Assembly (NCBI GenBank): GCA_039933315.1
Contig: JBDTOI010000204.1
Coordinates: forward strand, 1 to 7,097
From: DASXRU01 sp039933315
Lineage (GTDB): Bacteria > Acidobacteriota > Blastocatellia > Pyrinomonadales > Pyrinomonadaceae
Length of the DNA: 7,097 bases
Direction: 5' to 3'
The notes under the pieces were generated by a model. The model made no database searches, was not told the origin of the DNA, and saw only the letters and a list, made by a program, of their open reading frames with translations. Of this stretch, positions 1 through 6,399 are shown in pieces (position 1 is the stretch's first letter; the number at the start of each line of letters is the position of its first letter). A program made the position numbers and the translations under genes.

Positions 1-17
1 AGTCTTGCGACACTCGA

Positions 18-488
18 ATGCCTGATCTACTCGTCAACCTGCTGAAACTTCCGGCCCTCGAGCACGCTTTCGCGGCAGGCATTAACATCCGGCGGGCGCA
101 CCCTTTCGAAATTACTCCGGTGCGACAGTTTGTCGAAACGCATTTCAAGGTAGCCTGGGCCGATGAAATGTCAGTCGGATTTGCGAACAAACCAATCTCC
201 GTCTTCATCGCCACGCGGGACGGTTTCGTGATTGGCTTTGCCGCCTATGAATGCACGCGCCGCGGTTTCTTTGGTCCCACGGGCGTCAGCGAAGCAGAAC
301 GAGGGGCCGGCATCGGAAAGCTTTTGCTGCTTGCCAGTTTGTGGGGAATGCGGGAGTTGGGCTATGTGTACGCGATCATTGGCGGCGCAGGCCCCGTGGA
401 GTTCTATCAGCAGGCTGTCGGCGCGATAGTCATTCCCGACAGCGACCCGGGAATCTACCATCATCTCTTGAAGTCACCGCAGGGTTAG
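18..488 (+). CDS. GNAT-family N-acetyltransferase
   Basis: This 156-residue protein is predicted to be a soluble cytoplasmic acetyltransferase that moves an acetyl group from acetyl-CoA to an unknown amine. The sequence shows a GNAT core: the strand FIATRDGFVIGFAAYE (about residues 63-78), then FFGPTGV (84-90), then the acetyl-CoA pyrophosphate loop RGAGIG (95-100) leading into a helix, and AIIGGAGPVEFYQQAVGA (119-136), which matches the usual C-terminal strand and tyrosine-containing helix. The frame stays open to the window edge, so an upstream start cannot be excluded. I chose the ATG at 18 because the opening MPDLLVNL resembles the recalled N-terminus of a widespread GNAT subfamily (MPDLLVKLY), although no clear ribosome binding site precedes it. 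The gene is convergent with the rsmA operon. Substrate and physiological role are unknown. GNAT membership is secure; anything more specific is not. Confidence 0.85.
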   Translation: MPDLLVNLLKLPALEHAFAAGINIRRAHPFEITPVRQFVETHFKVAWADEMSVGFANKPISVFIATRDGFVIGFAAYECTRRGFFGPTGVSEAERGAGIGKLLLLASLWGMRELGYVYAIIGGAGPVEFYQQAVGAIVIPDSDPGIYHHLLKSPQG

Positions 489-567
489 AAGCGCCGCATC
501 GAATTGTGATAAAGCGTTTTCATGCTGGTCTGGCTCCTGGTAAGCGGGCCTGCCAGGGGGACTAGCA

Positions 568-670
568 GTTTCGCGCAAAGTCGCTAAGAAAGGAAAAGCC
601 GAAGGCGCAAACGGTCGAGTGGTTCTTCTTCGCCTTATGTCTTTCCTTTCTTAGCGCCTTTGCGTGAACC
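568..670. repeat. Large imperfect palindrome (40-nt arms, 23-nt loop)
   Basis: The left arm (568-607) and right arm (631-670) are inverted copies that pair at 33 of 40 positions, with a perfect 15-bp block (582-596 with 642-656) and a 23-nt spacer. The core reads CGCAAAG, then CGCTAAGAAAGGAAA, close to short palindromic CGCAAAG-type repeats that I recall as dispersed in many environmental bacterial genomes. It lies between two converging genes, so it could help stop transcription from both sides. It lacks the tight GC stem and uridine run of a standard intrinsic terminator, so a REP- or MITE-like dispersed element is at least as likely. There is no coding potential and no second full copy in this window. 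Confidence 0.75.
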
Positions 671-693
671 CTCAACTGCGAAAACCTTCAAGT

Positions 694-765
694 TCAGAAC
701 AACAACTCCACCCCAAACTGAGCTCTCGGGGTTAACTTCCAGCCTGGTACAAGGCGCAGCGTGAT
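694..765 (-). pseudogene. Possible C-terminal remnant of an outer-membrane beta-barrel protein
   Basis: Directly after the rsmA stop codon and in the same frame, the minus strand reads 23 sense codons (from 765 down) ending in PRAQFGVELLF and a TGA stop (694-696). The end fits the known outer-membrane protein signature: terminal Phe with hydrophobic residues at -3 (Leu), -5 (Val), -7 (Phe) and -9 (Ala). It also recalls the C-termini of porins and TonB-dependent receptors. No start codon or upstream barrel sequence exists, since rsmA occupies that space. It may therefore be a scar left by a deletion, or chance. As the stretch is only 23 codons long, this is a tentative call. Confidence 0.25.
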
Positions 766-1626
766 TTATTCAAGCACGGAAGCGATGCTCGACCACTCTT
801 CCAGAGTCAGAGTTTCCGCGCGCCGCTGAGGCGCCACACCGGCCTCGCAGAGGATAATGCCCGCGCCGCCGTGCCGCTTCAGTAACTCTCCCAGTTTCTC
901 AGGTGCCTGGCGCAGGTTGTTCAAGATTGTCTTGCGACGGTGCGCGAATCCAACACCCACGATAGCCCATAACAGCTCGGGGTTTTTAAGTCGCTCCGAA
1001 ACATTCTGGCGCAGCGATAACCTAACGACGCTGCTCCAGACTTTGGGGACAGGGCGAAATGCTCCCGGCGAAACGTCAAAGAGATTTTCGGCTTCGCAGT
1101 AAGCCTCAACCAATACTGACAGGAATCCACGCTCCGACGAACCTGGAATCGCCGTTATGCGTTCGACGACTTCACGTTGCAGCATCAGAACCATCTCGCT
1201 AATGCAGCTGCGCTGTTCAATCAATCGTTGCAGGATTGCGGTGGCGACGTTGTATGGGAGGTTCGCCACTACGCGAACTTGTTGGTTCGGTTCAAGGAAG
1301 CCGCAAAAGTCAGTCGCCAGTGCATCGCCTTCAACGAGACGAAAGTTCTTATGCGATGAAAACCGCGCGCCCAAACGCGAAATAAGATCCCGGTCAAACT
1401 CAATCGCGATCAAATGTCCGGCTTTTTCAACCAAACGCTCAGTCAGGGCGCCTCGGCCAGGACCAATCTCGATGATAATTTCATCCGCGCGCGGGTGGAC
1501 GGCGTCGATGATGTGGGCGATGACGGAATTGTCGACCAGGAAGTTCTGACCCAGGCTTTTTTTGGAATGGTGTTTTGCCGGAAACTTTTCGGTGGACCGG
1601 CTCATCCTGGGGCCTTCATACTTCAT
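766..1626 (-). CDS. rsmA: 16S rRNA (adenine(1518)-N6/adenine(1519)-N6)-dimethyltransferase RsmA (KsgA)
   Basis: RsmA dimethylates two adjacent adenines in the 3'-terminal hairpin of 16S rRNA using S-adenosylmethionine, a late checkpoint of 30S subunit assembly. All family landmarks are visible: KKSLGQNFL (residues 22-30), the SAM-binding loop IEIGPGRG (52-59), the acidic residue E76 of IAIEFD, EGDAL (99-103), the catalytic NLPY motif (122-125), and RPVPKVWSSVVRL in the C-terminal half. At 286 residues it is slightly longer than the typical 270 or so. The first ATG (1624-1626) lies 3 bases after the ribD stop. A second in-frame ATG (1603-1605, residue 8) has a better ribosome binding site, GAAGG at 1613-1617 with 7-nt spacing, and would give 279 residues. 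I give the longer limit, but the shorter start may be the true one. It is the last gene of the ftsY-ribD-rsmA operon. The assignment is firm. Confidence 0.96.
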   Translation of the reverse strand: MKYEGPRMSRSTEKFPAKHHSKKSLGQNFLVDNSVIAHIIDAVHPRADEIIIEIGPGRGALTERLVEKAGHLIAIEFDRDLISRLGARFSSHKNFRLVEGDALATDFCGFLEPNQQVRVVANLPYNVATAILQRLIEQRSCISEMVLMLQREVVERITAIPGSSERGFLSVLVEAYCEAENLFDVSPGAFRPVPKVWSSVVRLSLRQNVSERLKNPELLWAIVGVGFAHRRKTILNNLRQAPEKLGELLKRHGGAGIILCEAGVAPQRRAETLTLEEWSSIASVLE

Positions 1627-1629
1627 CTC

Positions 1630-2775
1630 TTACTTTGTCGCGTAGCCGGTGACCTCGAAGTCGCTCCCGTGCGTGAAAATCTCAACATGATCCAACCGCA
1701 AGGCATCAGAGATTCTGTCCACCCCGAGACCACCAATGGCCGAGGGCGCGTCGCGTCCTCCGATAATCACCGGGGCGATAAACACGGTGACTTTGTTGAC
1801 AAGCCCTGAGTCGAGAAAGGCCGCGGCAACGGTAGCGCCACCTTCTACCAAAACACTTTGGATGCCGCGCCTGCCAAGCTCGCGGAGGACGCCATCGAGA
1901 TCCCGCTCGCCTCGTCCCATCACGATTTCTATGCCGTTCTGTGCCAGCGAGGTAACCCTGGAACGTTCAGCATCCGCTGAAGTGAAGACAACCACTGGTG
2001 CTTCGCCGGCAGTTCTTGCGAGGCGAGAATCAGGGCTTAGGCGCAAACGATTATCGAGAACCACCCGCAACAATGGCCGCCGGCGCGGCCGGGAGGAGCG
2101 ATCAGTTAACCAGGGATCATCGGTCGCCACGGTACCGGAGCCAACCAGAATGGCGTCATTCTCATGGCGTAAGTCATGGACTCGCGAGCGCGACTCTTCA
2201 CCCGTTATCCAGCGCGAGTCTCCCGTGCGGGTTGCGATCTTTCCGTCGAGGGAGTTGGCGACCTTCAGATGAACGAAGGGCCGCCCCGTGCGCATGAAGT
2301 GGATGTATTTCTCGTTAACCCGCTCAGCCTCCGCTGCCAGCAAACCCTGGCCCACTTCAATGCCACTGGCTCGCAGGTGCGAAAAGCCTTTTCCTGATAC
2401 CGCCGGATTCGGATCTTCGATTGGCACCAACACGCGCGCCACGCCAGCGCGGATTAGCGCGTCTGTGCAAGGCGGCGTTCGACCGTGATGAGCATGAGGC
2501 TCTAGCGAAACGTAGGCCGTGGCGCCGCGCGCTTTGTTTCCCGCCACCTCGATAGCGACCGTCTCGGCATGTTTGACTTGTTCGTAGAGATAGAAGCCTT
2601 CGCCCACAATTTCGCCATCAGGTTTTGCCAACACGCAGCCAACCAACGGTCCGGGACTCACCTGACCGACCCCCTGCTCCGCAAGTTGGAGCGCGCGCGC
2701 CATCAGCCGGCGGTCCGTTTCGCTCCATACGGTAGAACCGGCGGCAACTCCTGCTTCATGTGTTCTGGTGGACAA
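1630..2775 (-). CDS. ribD: Bifunctional riboflavin biosynthesis protein RibD (deaminase/reductase)
   Basis: RibD carries out two successive steps of riboflavin synthesis: deamination of the diaminohydroxy-phosphoribosylamino-pyrimidine produced from GTP, then NADPH-dependent reduction of the ribosyl side chain. The N-terminal deaminase (about residues 18-160) has the zinc/catalytic HAE (69-71), RTPPC (99-103) and DPNPAVSGKG (121-130). The C-terminal reductase (about 165-380) has KVANSLDGKIA (171-181), SRWITG, LVGSGTVATDDP and VEGG (310-313). The 381-residue length is normal for the two-domain form. The deaminase site is unusual: the common PNPxVG reads PGPLVG (41-46), and the usual zinc-ligand Cys in EPC.HHGRTPPC is His94. 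The start is a TTG (2773-2775), 2 bases after the ftsY stop. No ATG or GTG lies in frame before conserved D21, and no clear Shine-Dalgarno is seen, so translational coupling is likely. The identity is firm; full deaminase activity is less certain. Confidence 0.95.
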   Translation of the reverse strand: MSTRTHEAGVAAGSTVWSETDRRLMARALQLAEQGVGQVSPGPLVGCVLAKPDGEIVGEGFYLYEQVKHAETVAIEVAGNKARGATAYVSLEPHAHHGRTPPCTDALIRAGVARVLVPIEDPNPAVSGKGFSHLRASGIEVGQGLLAAEAERVNEKYIHFMRTGRPFVHLKVANSLDGKIATRTGDSRWITGEESRSRVHDLRHENDAILVGSGTVATDDPWLTDRSSRPRRRPLLRVVLDNRLRLSPDSRLARTAGEAPVVVFTSADAERSRVTSLAQNGIEIVMGRGERDLDGVLRELGRRGIQSVLVEGGATVAAAFLDSGLVNKVTVFIAPVIIGGRDAPSAIGGLGVDRISDALRLDHVEIFTHGSDFEVTGYATK

Positions 2776-2777
2776 GA

Positions 2778-3983
2778 CTATGCGAATAGACCGTTCACGT
2801 ATTGTTCCGGATTGAAAACTACCAGGTCATCAAGCTGCTCGCCGATCCCGGCGTAGCGGATGGGTAAATTGAGTTCTTTGGCGATCGCGACTGCGATGCC
2901 GCCTTTTGCAGTTCCATCGAGTTTGGTCAGTACGATTCCAGTTACGCCGGCGACCTTCAGAAATTGTCGCGCCTGTTCCAAACCGTTCTGACCCGTGACG
3001 GCATCGACGACGAGGAGAGTCTCGTGCGGGGCACCTTCGACTTCCCGGGCTGCGACGCGCCTCATCTTATCGAGCTCGGCCATGAGATTGGATTTATTGT
3101 GCAAACGCCCGGCTGTGTCAACGATCAGCACGTCTGACTTGCGCGCCTTCGCAGCCTTCATCGAATCAAACAAAACCGCCGCAGGATCAGTTCCCTGTTT
3201 CTGCTGAATTAGCGGTACGCCGGTACGCTCGGCCCAGATGGCGAGTTGATCGGAGGCAGCAGCGCGAAACGTGTCTGCGGCGCAAATGAGCACATCATTA
3301 CCTTCCGCCTTAATGCGTTGGGCGAGTTTTCCGATGGTAGTGGTCTTACCCACTCCATTCACGCCCACAATCATCATTACGTACGGCGCAATGTTCTCAG
3401 GCACGCTGGTCTCCGAAGCTACCCCGTGGTGCTCAGAGGCATGTAGGATTTTTACCAGCTCGGTCTTGATGGCCGACTTCAACGCTTCCAGATCATTGAT
3501 CTGTTTGCGCGCCACACCCCGCCGCACAGTTTCGAGAAGGTGCTGAGTAGTGGGCACGCCAATGTCCGCGGCTATCAGCGCTTCTTCCAACTCCTCCAGC
3601 AGATTCTCATCGATTTGCTTGAGGCCCTGGAAGACAGTATCGAGTCTATCGGAGAGCGAATCACGAGTGGCTGCCACAGCGCGGCGAAAGCGGGCGGACA
3701 GTTCCTGCTCCAGGGCAGCTTCCTGGGCCTGCAACTCCTCGATCGATAGGTGCAGGCCCAGCACGGAGGTCGCAAAAGGCGAACGCGCTGTCGCGGGCGC
3801 CTGGGCCTTCTGTCCTTCGCCTGGAGGCGCCGCTGTGGCCGCTGAAAAGGCCGGAGCAACTGGAGCAGGCTCCACGCTCTCGATCCTTTCGCCTTGTTCA
3901 TCCGATGGTTCTTCCCGCGACAACGGCTCGTTCAGGCCAAGCGAGATGAAACGGTCCTGGTTCTTTCGTTTCCAAAAAGCCAT
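2778..3983 (-). CDS. ftsY: Signal recognition particle receptor FtsY
   Basis: FtsY is the SRP receptor GTPase. It docks ribosome-nascent chain complexes carried by SRP (Ffh plus 4.5S RNA) at the inner membrane and hands them to SecYEG. The 401-residue protein starts with a short, Pro/Ala-rich and acidic A region (about 1-80), followed by the helical N domain (about 90-185) and the NG GTPase. Numbering from the ATG, the visible motifs are the P-loop GVNGVGKTTT (207-216), DTFRAAASDQL (237-247), DTAGR (289-293), TKLDGTAKGG (353-362) and the C-terminal IGEQLDDLVVFNPEQYVNGLF. The ATG at 3981-3983 has AAGGA 9 bases upstream. A TTG immediately before it (3984-3986) is an alternative start, 6 bases from the same site. 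It is the first gene of the minus-strand operon with ribD and rsmA, with a probable promoter near 4075-4104. There is no transmembrane segment, so membrane contact would be through the A/N region. Confidence 0.96.
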   Translation of the reverse strand: MAFWKRKNQDRFISLGLNEPLSREEPSDEQGERIESVEPAPVAPAFSAATAAPPGEGQKAQAPATARSPFATSVLGLHLSIEELQAQEAALEQELSARFRRAVAATRDSLSDRLDTVFQGLKQIDENLLEELEEALIAADIGVPTTQHLLETVRRGVARKQINDLEALKSAIKTELVKILHASEHHGVASETSVPENIAPYVMMIVGVNGVGKTTTIGKLAQRIKAEGNDVLICAADTFRAAASDQLAIWAERTGVPLIQQKQGTDPAAVLFDSMKAAKARKSDVLIVDTAGRLHNKSNLMAELDKMRRVAAREVEGAPHETLLVVDAVTGQNGLEQARQFLKVAGVTGIVLTKLDGTAKGGIAVAIAKELNLPIRYAGIGEQLDDLVVFNPEQYVNGLFA

Positions 3984-4074
3984 CAATGAATATCCTTAAG
4001 CCAGATTACACCGCGGAGGATGTTAAGACACCTAACGTCCCGGAAGTGCGGCTTTACCTTAGTATTGGCTTTCG

Positions 4075-4104
4075 ATTATAGACACAACTGCCGCATCCCA
4101 ACAA
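4075..4104 (-). promoter_or_regulatory. Candidate sigma-70-type promoter for ftsY-ribD-rsmA
   Basis: On the minus strand a perfect TATAAT (-10, at 4075-4080) lies 18 bases downstream of a weak TTGTTG (-35, at 4099-4104). Transcription would begin near 4068, leaving an 85-nt leader before the ftsY ATG. The -35 element sits in the loop of the hairpin at 4088-4118. The -10 match is strong and the -35 match poor. Confidence 0.45.
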
Positions 4105-4118
4105 AAGCGATGCGGCAG
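4088..4118 (-). terminator. Hairpin terminator downstream of the HD-GYP gene
   Basis: A perfect 10-bp stem (4088-4097 with 4109-4118, CTGCCGCATC on the plus strand) encloses an 11-nt loop. It begins 56 nt after the stop of the minus-strand HD-GYP gene and is followed on that strand by TTGTGTCT, a short interrupted T-rich tract. This fits a Rho-independent terminator of moderate quality. On the plus strand it is followed by CAAGGTATTT, which is a poorer match. Confidence 0.6.
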
Positions 4119-4173
4119 CAAGGTATTTACTTAGCTTTATTATTAACCGAACAGAAAGGCGAAAGCGGGATTA

Positions 4174-6009
4174 TCAAGCCGAGATAGAGGCTTGCGTGGT
4201 CGGCAATTGACTCAAATCGCAGAGTATCTCATTTGTGACAGCTTCTTCGGGCCGGCGTCTCGGTTTTACCGAACCGGGTCGTATCTGGCCTGACTCGCAA
4301 GCCGCCACAAATGCGGCGACCACGCCGGAGTCGTAGCGCGAAGTCATCAGAGTCTTTATGCGCCACAGGGCATCTTCGAATTTCATGGCACTCTGGTAGG
4401 GCCGTTCGGTAGTCATTGCGTCAAAGGCATCAGCAACTGAGACGATGCGCGCCATCAGGGGGATCTCATCGCCCTTCAACCCGTACGGATAGCCTTTTCC
4501 ATCAATCATTTCGTGATGCATGAGCATGCCGGGGAGGAACTCGAGCATAGCAGGCACCTGGGACATGATCTTGTAGCCTTTTTGCGGGTGAGTTTTCATG
4601 ATCTCGAATTCTTCGTCGGTCAGGGCAGCAGGCTTCTTCAAGACGCTGTCGTCGATACCAATCTTGCCCACATCATGCAAGAGCGCGCTGATTCTGATCT
4701 TTTCAATCTCTTCTGCGTTCAAGCCCATTCCCAGGGCGATGGCTGAGGAGAACCGGGAGACACGTTCCGAGTGACCACGGGTGTAGGGATCCTTGCCGTC
4801 AATAGCAGCTGCCAATGCCTTCACTGTGCCAATGAACAGTTCGCGATTCGCGTTCGCCGATTCCTTCAAATCCTGTATATAGCGTTCAATCTGATCCGTC
4901 ATCTGGTTGAACGAGAGCCCGAGTTCGCCCAGCTCTGTGTGGCCGATAACTCTAACGCGCTGGGAGAAGTCTCCGGCGGCAATACGCTGTGCGCCGGCGG
5001 CCAGTTCCTGCACCGGCTGGGTCAGCTTCTTGGCAAAGAAAAAGCCCGCCATGAGCGCTAAGAGCGCAGAAAACAGACTAATGACTGCCGTCTGGCGTCG
5101 CATATCTCTGACGGAAGCTAACGCGGCTGCCTCGTCCTGAATAGCAATCACTCCTAAAAAGGACGTGCGATCCAGTTCGGCAGTAGCATATGACCCGAGC
5201 ATTTCTACGGATTTACCGTTTCGCACGGTACTGAAAGGGGCGAGGCCGGATTGCAGTTGCGCTCCGGTTTCCAACCAGTCCTGCACCACTTTCAGGTCCG
5301 TCATGGGTCGCGCGCTGAAAGCGACACGAGCATCCGGATGGGCCACCGCGCGGCCGGCATGATCGACGACGAAAACGACAGGTAGTCCGGCATCCAGCAG
5401 CTCGGATTCCGTTTTGGAGCTGGGCTGTTGAACCGATCTCAAAACTTCATGGAAAGAAACGACCGCAACCACCGCCGCGACCAGGTCGTTGCCATCCATG
5501 ACCGGAGCAGCGATTGTCAAACTCATTTCCTGCCCGGAGTGAATAATCTGTGGGCGGCTGATTACCACGCCCTTCCCATTCATGTGGGCCAGCACCTCGC
5601 TGACGCGTTCGTCCACTTCATCCCGTCTGATAATGTCCGATTGAAAAGCTCTCCGAAGTTCACCTTTGACCGGCCAAATTGCGAGGGCAATAAGGTTCGG
5701 GTCGTCCTGGAGCGCCTTCTGTAAACGAACGTCATAGCCTGGATCAGCCAGGGCGTGAAGACCTCCGGCAATTTCAAAGGCTCGAGCCAAACCGGTAACG
5801 ACGTCGCGATAGCGCTGGCCGTAGAGCTCAATCTGCCGCGCCTTGTCCTGAACCAGCTGGGCTTGATATCGACCTTCTATCGAACGCAATTCCGCAGCGC
5901 TGCGGCTAGACCACAACGCGCCCGCCAGCCCCAGGGGCAGGAGGCCAACCAACAACAGGACTCCCAGCACGATGTACAGGAGTCTAATTCGACTAAAACG
6001 TTCGAACAT
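4174..6009 (-). CDS. Membrane-bound sensor with HAMP and HD-GYP domains, predicted c-di-GMP phosphodiesterase
   Basis: This 611-residue protein is predicted to sense a periplasmic signal and hydrolyse the second messenger cyclic di-GMP, which would favour motility over surface attachment. It shows one transmembrane helix (about 10-32), a periplasmic region of about 270 residues (33-304) of Cache-like length and layout, a second transmembrane helix (about 305-325), a HAMP linker (about 325-378, LTQPVQELAAGAQRIAAGDF) and an HD-GYP domain (about 390-575). The HD-GYP residues look intact: GHSERV (412-417), LLHDVGKIG (443-451), HHEMIDGKGYP (498-508) and VADAFDAMTTERPY (525-538). The last 35 or so residues form an Arg/Pro-rich tail with no known domain. 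The ATG start (6007-6009) lacks a clear Shine-Dalgarno. The gene appears to be monocistronic, with its own candidate promoter and a terminator at 4088-4118. The domain call is firm; the ligand is unknown, and the Cache assignment of the sensor region is inferred. Confidence 0.92.
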   Translation of the reverse strand: MFERFSRIRLLYIVLGVLLLVGLLPLGLAGALWSSRSAAELRSIEGRYQAQLVQDKARQIELYGQRYRDVVTGLARAFEIAGGLHALADPGYDVRLQKALQDDPNLIALAIWPVKGELRRAFQSDIIRRDEVDERVSEVLAHMNGKGVVISRPQIIHSGQEMSLTIAAPVMDGNDLVAAVVAVVSFHEVLRSVQQPSSKTESELLDAGLPVVFVVDHAGRAVAHPDARVAFSARPMTDLKVVQDWLETGAQLQSGLAPFSTVRNGKSVEMLGSYATAELDRTSFLGVIAIQDEAAALASVRDMRRQTAVISLFSALLALMAGFFFAKKLTQPVQELAAGAQRIAAGDFSQRVRVIGHTELGELGLSFNQMTDQIERYIQDLKESANANRELFIGTVKALAAAIDGKDPYTRGHSERVSRFSSAIALGMGLNAEEIEKIRISALLHDVGKIGIDDSVLKKPAALTDEEFEIMKTHPQKGYKIMSQVPAMLEFLPGMLMHHEMIDGKGYPYGLKGDEIPLMARIVSVADAFDAMTTERPYQSAMKFEDALWRIKTLMTSRYDSGVVAAFVAACESGQIRPGSVKPRRRPEEAVTNEILCDLSQLPTTQASISA

Positions 6010-6095
6010 TGAGAATTAAGTGTGTTAGGTAGTAAGACCGGAAAGGTGTTTGCCGAAGTTTGTCGCGCGGATCGTCTCTGATCTCCGCAAGAAAG

Positions 6096-6125
6096 ATACT
6101 AACCGCCCACACATGGGAGTGTCAA
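6096..6125 (-). promoter_or_regulatory. Candidate promoter for the HD-GYP gene
   Basis: On the minus strand a perfect TTGACA (6120-6125) is followed after 18 bases by TAGTAT (6096-6101, 4 of 6 matches to TATAAT). The start point would be near 6088, giving a leader of about 80 nt before the ATG at 6009. A small symmetric sequence (CCCACACATGGG, 6106-6117) lies in the spacer and might be part of an operator, but that is speculative. Confidence 0.4.
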
Positions 6126-6149
6126 CACGTTTGGGCAGTGTTTAAGTCG

Positions 6150-6178
6150 TTGAAAATGCGAGGTTAGGCGGTCATAAG
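6150..6178 (+). promoter_or_regulatory. Candidate sigma-70-type promoter facing the sigma factor gene
   Basis: TTGAAA (6150-6155, 5 of 6 matches to the -35 consensus) and CATAAG (6173-6178, 4 of 6 to the -10) are separated by 17 bases on the plus strand. Transcription would begin near 6185, leaving a long leader of about 215 nt before the sigma factor ATG. Such partial matches arise by chance fairly often, so this is tentative. Confidence 0.28.
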
Positions 6179-6324
6179 TCCAGCGTTTGGGGCTGCGTCT
6201 CATCAATTTAGCCTCGATTCGCAGGTGGTCTGCGGCTCTTATTTATGGGATCCGGCTTTATTCGCCTGCATTGGCCCAGTTGGTTTTCATGCGATACTTT
6301 CCCAGACTCACAAGGCCCGGGGGG

Positions 6325-6331
6325 CGTCTAA
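6325..6331 (+). promoter_or_regulatory. ECF-type -10-like motif, possible autoregulatory promoter
   Basis: CGTCTAA resembles the -10 element of many ECF sigma promoters (GTCTAA type) and lies 69 bases before the sigma factor ATG, a common place for autoregulation. The matching -35 is not clear: GATACTT at 6293-6299 is similar to GGAACTT but sits about 26 bases away, instead of the usual 16 or so. The call therefore rests on one element. Confidence 0.25.
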
Positions 6332-6399
6332 CTGTTTGAGTGCATGGCTTCTCCGGCCGCGAGGCTAAGAAGGCAAAGGGCCGGCTAACGGAAGACTGA

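Larger units (their letters stand above)
6010..6399. other. 390-base divergent intergenic region
   Basis: This non-coding stretch separates the minus-strand HD-GYP gene from the plus-strand sigma factor gene. I see no convincing gene in it. It holds one promoter-like pair on each strand, an ECF-type -10-like motif at 6325-6331, and a leader hairpin just before the sigma factor start (CCGGCC at 6353-6358 pairing with GGCCGG at 6379-6384, 20-nt loop). The minus-strand ORF covering its right end (6258-6551) runs antisense into the sigma gene and looks like a shadow. Confidence 0.6.

Noticed and set aside
171..464. 97-codon minus-strand open frame across the GNAT gene
   Set aside because: It lies fully antisense to a protein with clear GNAT motifs and its translation shows no recognisable domain.
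531..557. Small inverted repeat CCTGG...CCAGG as a terminator for the GNAT gene
   Set aside because: The stem is about 5-6 bp with a 12-nt loop and no T tract follows, so it is too weak to call.
707..735. CCCC/GGGG hairpin after rsmA as an intrinsic terminator
   Set aside because: The stem is only about 5 bp and the following sequence is an interrupted GT-rich run; it also overlaps the barrel-like peptide frame.
1736..2272. 178-codon plus-strand open frame across ribD
   Set aside because: Its Arg/Ser/Pro-rich translation is typical of an antisense shadow, and ribD on the other strand is certain.
3550..3999. 149-codon plus-strand open frame across the 5' part of ftsY
   Set aside because: It is antisense to ftsY, has Ser/Arg/Ala-rich low-complexity composition, and no motif is visible.
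6359..6380. GAGGCTAAGAAGGCAAAGG, similar to part of the palindrome core at 580-596
   Set aside because: Only a short block (GCTAAGAA) matches exactly and there is no inverted partner, so a second repeat copy is not supported.
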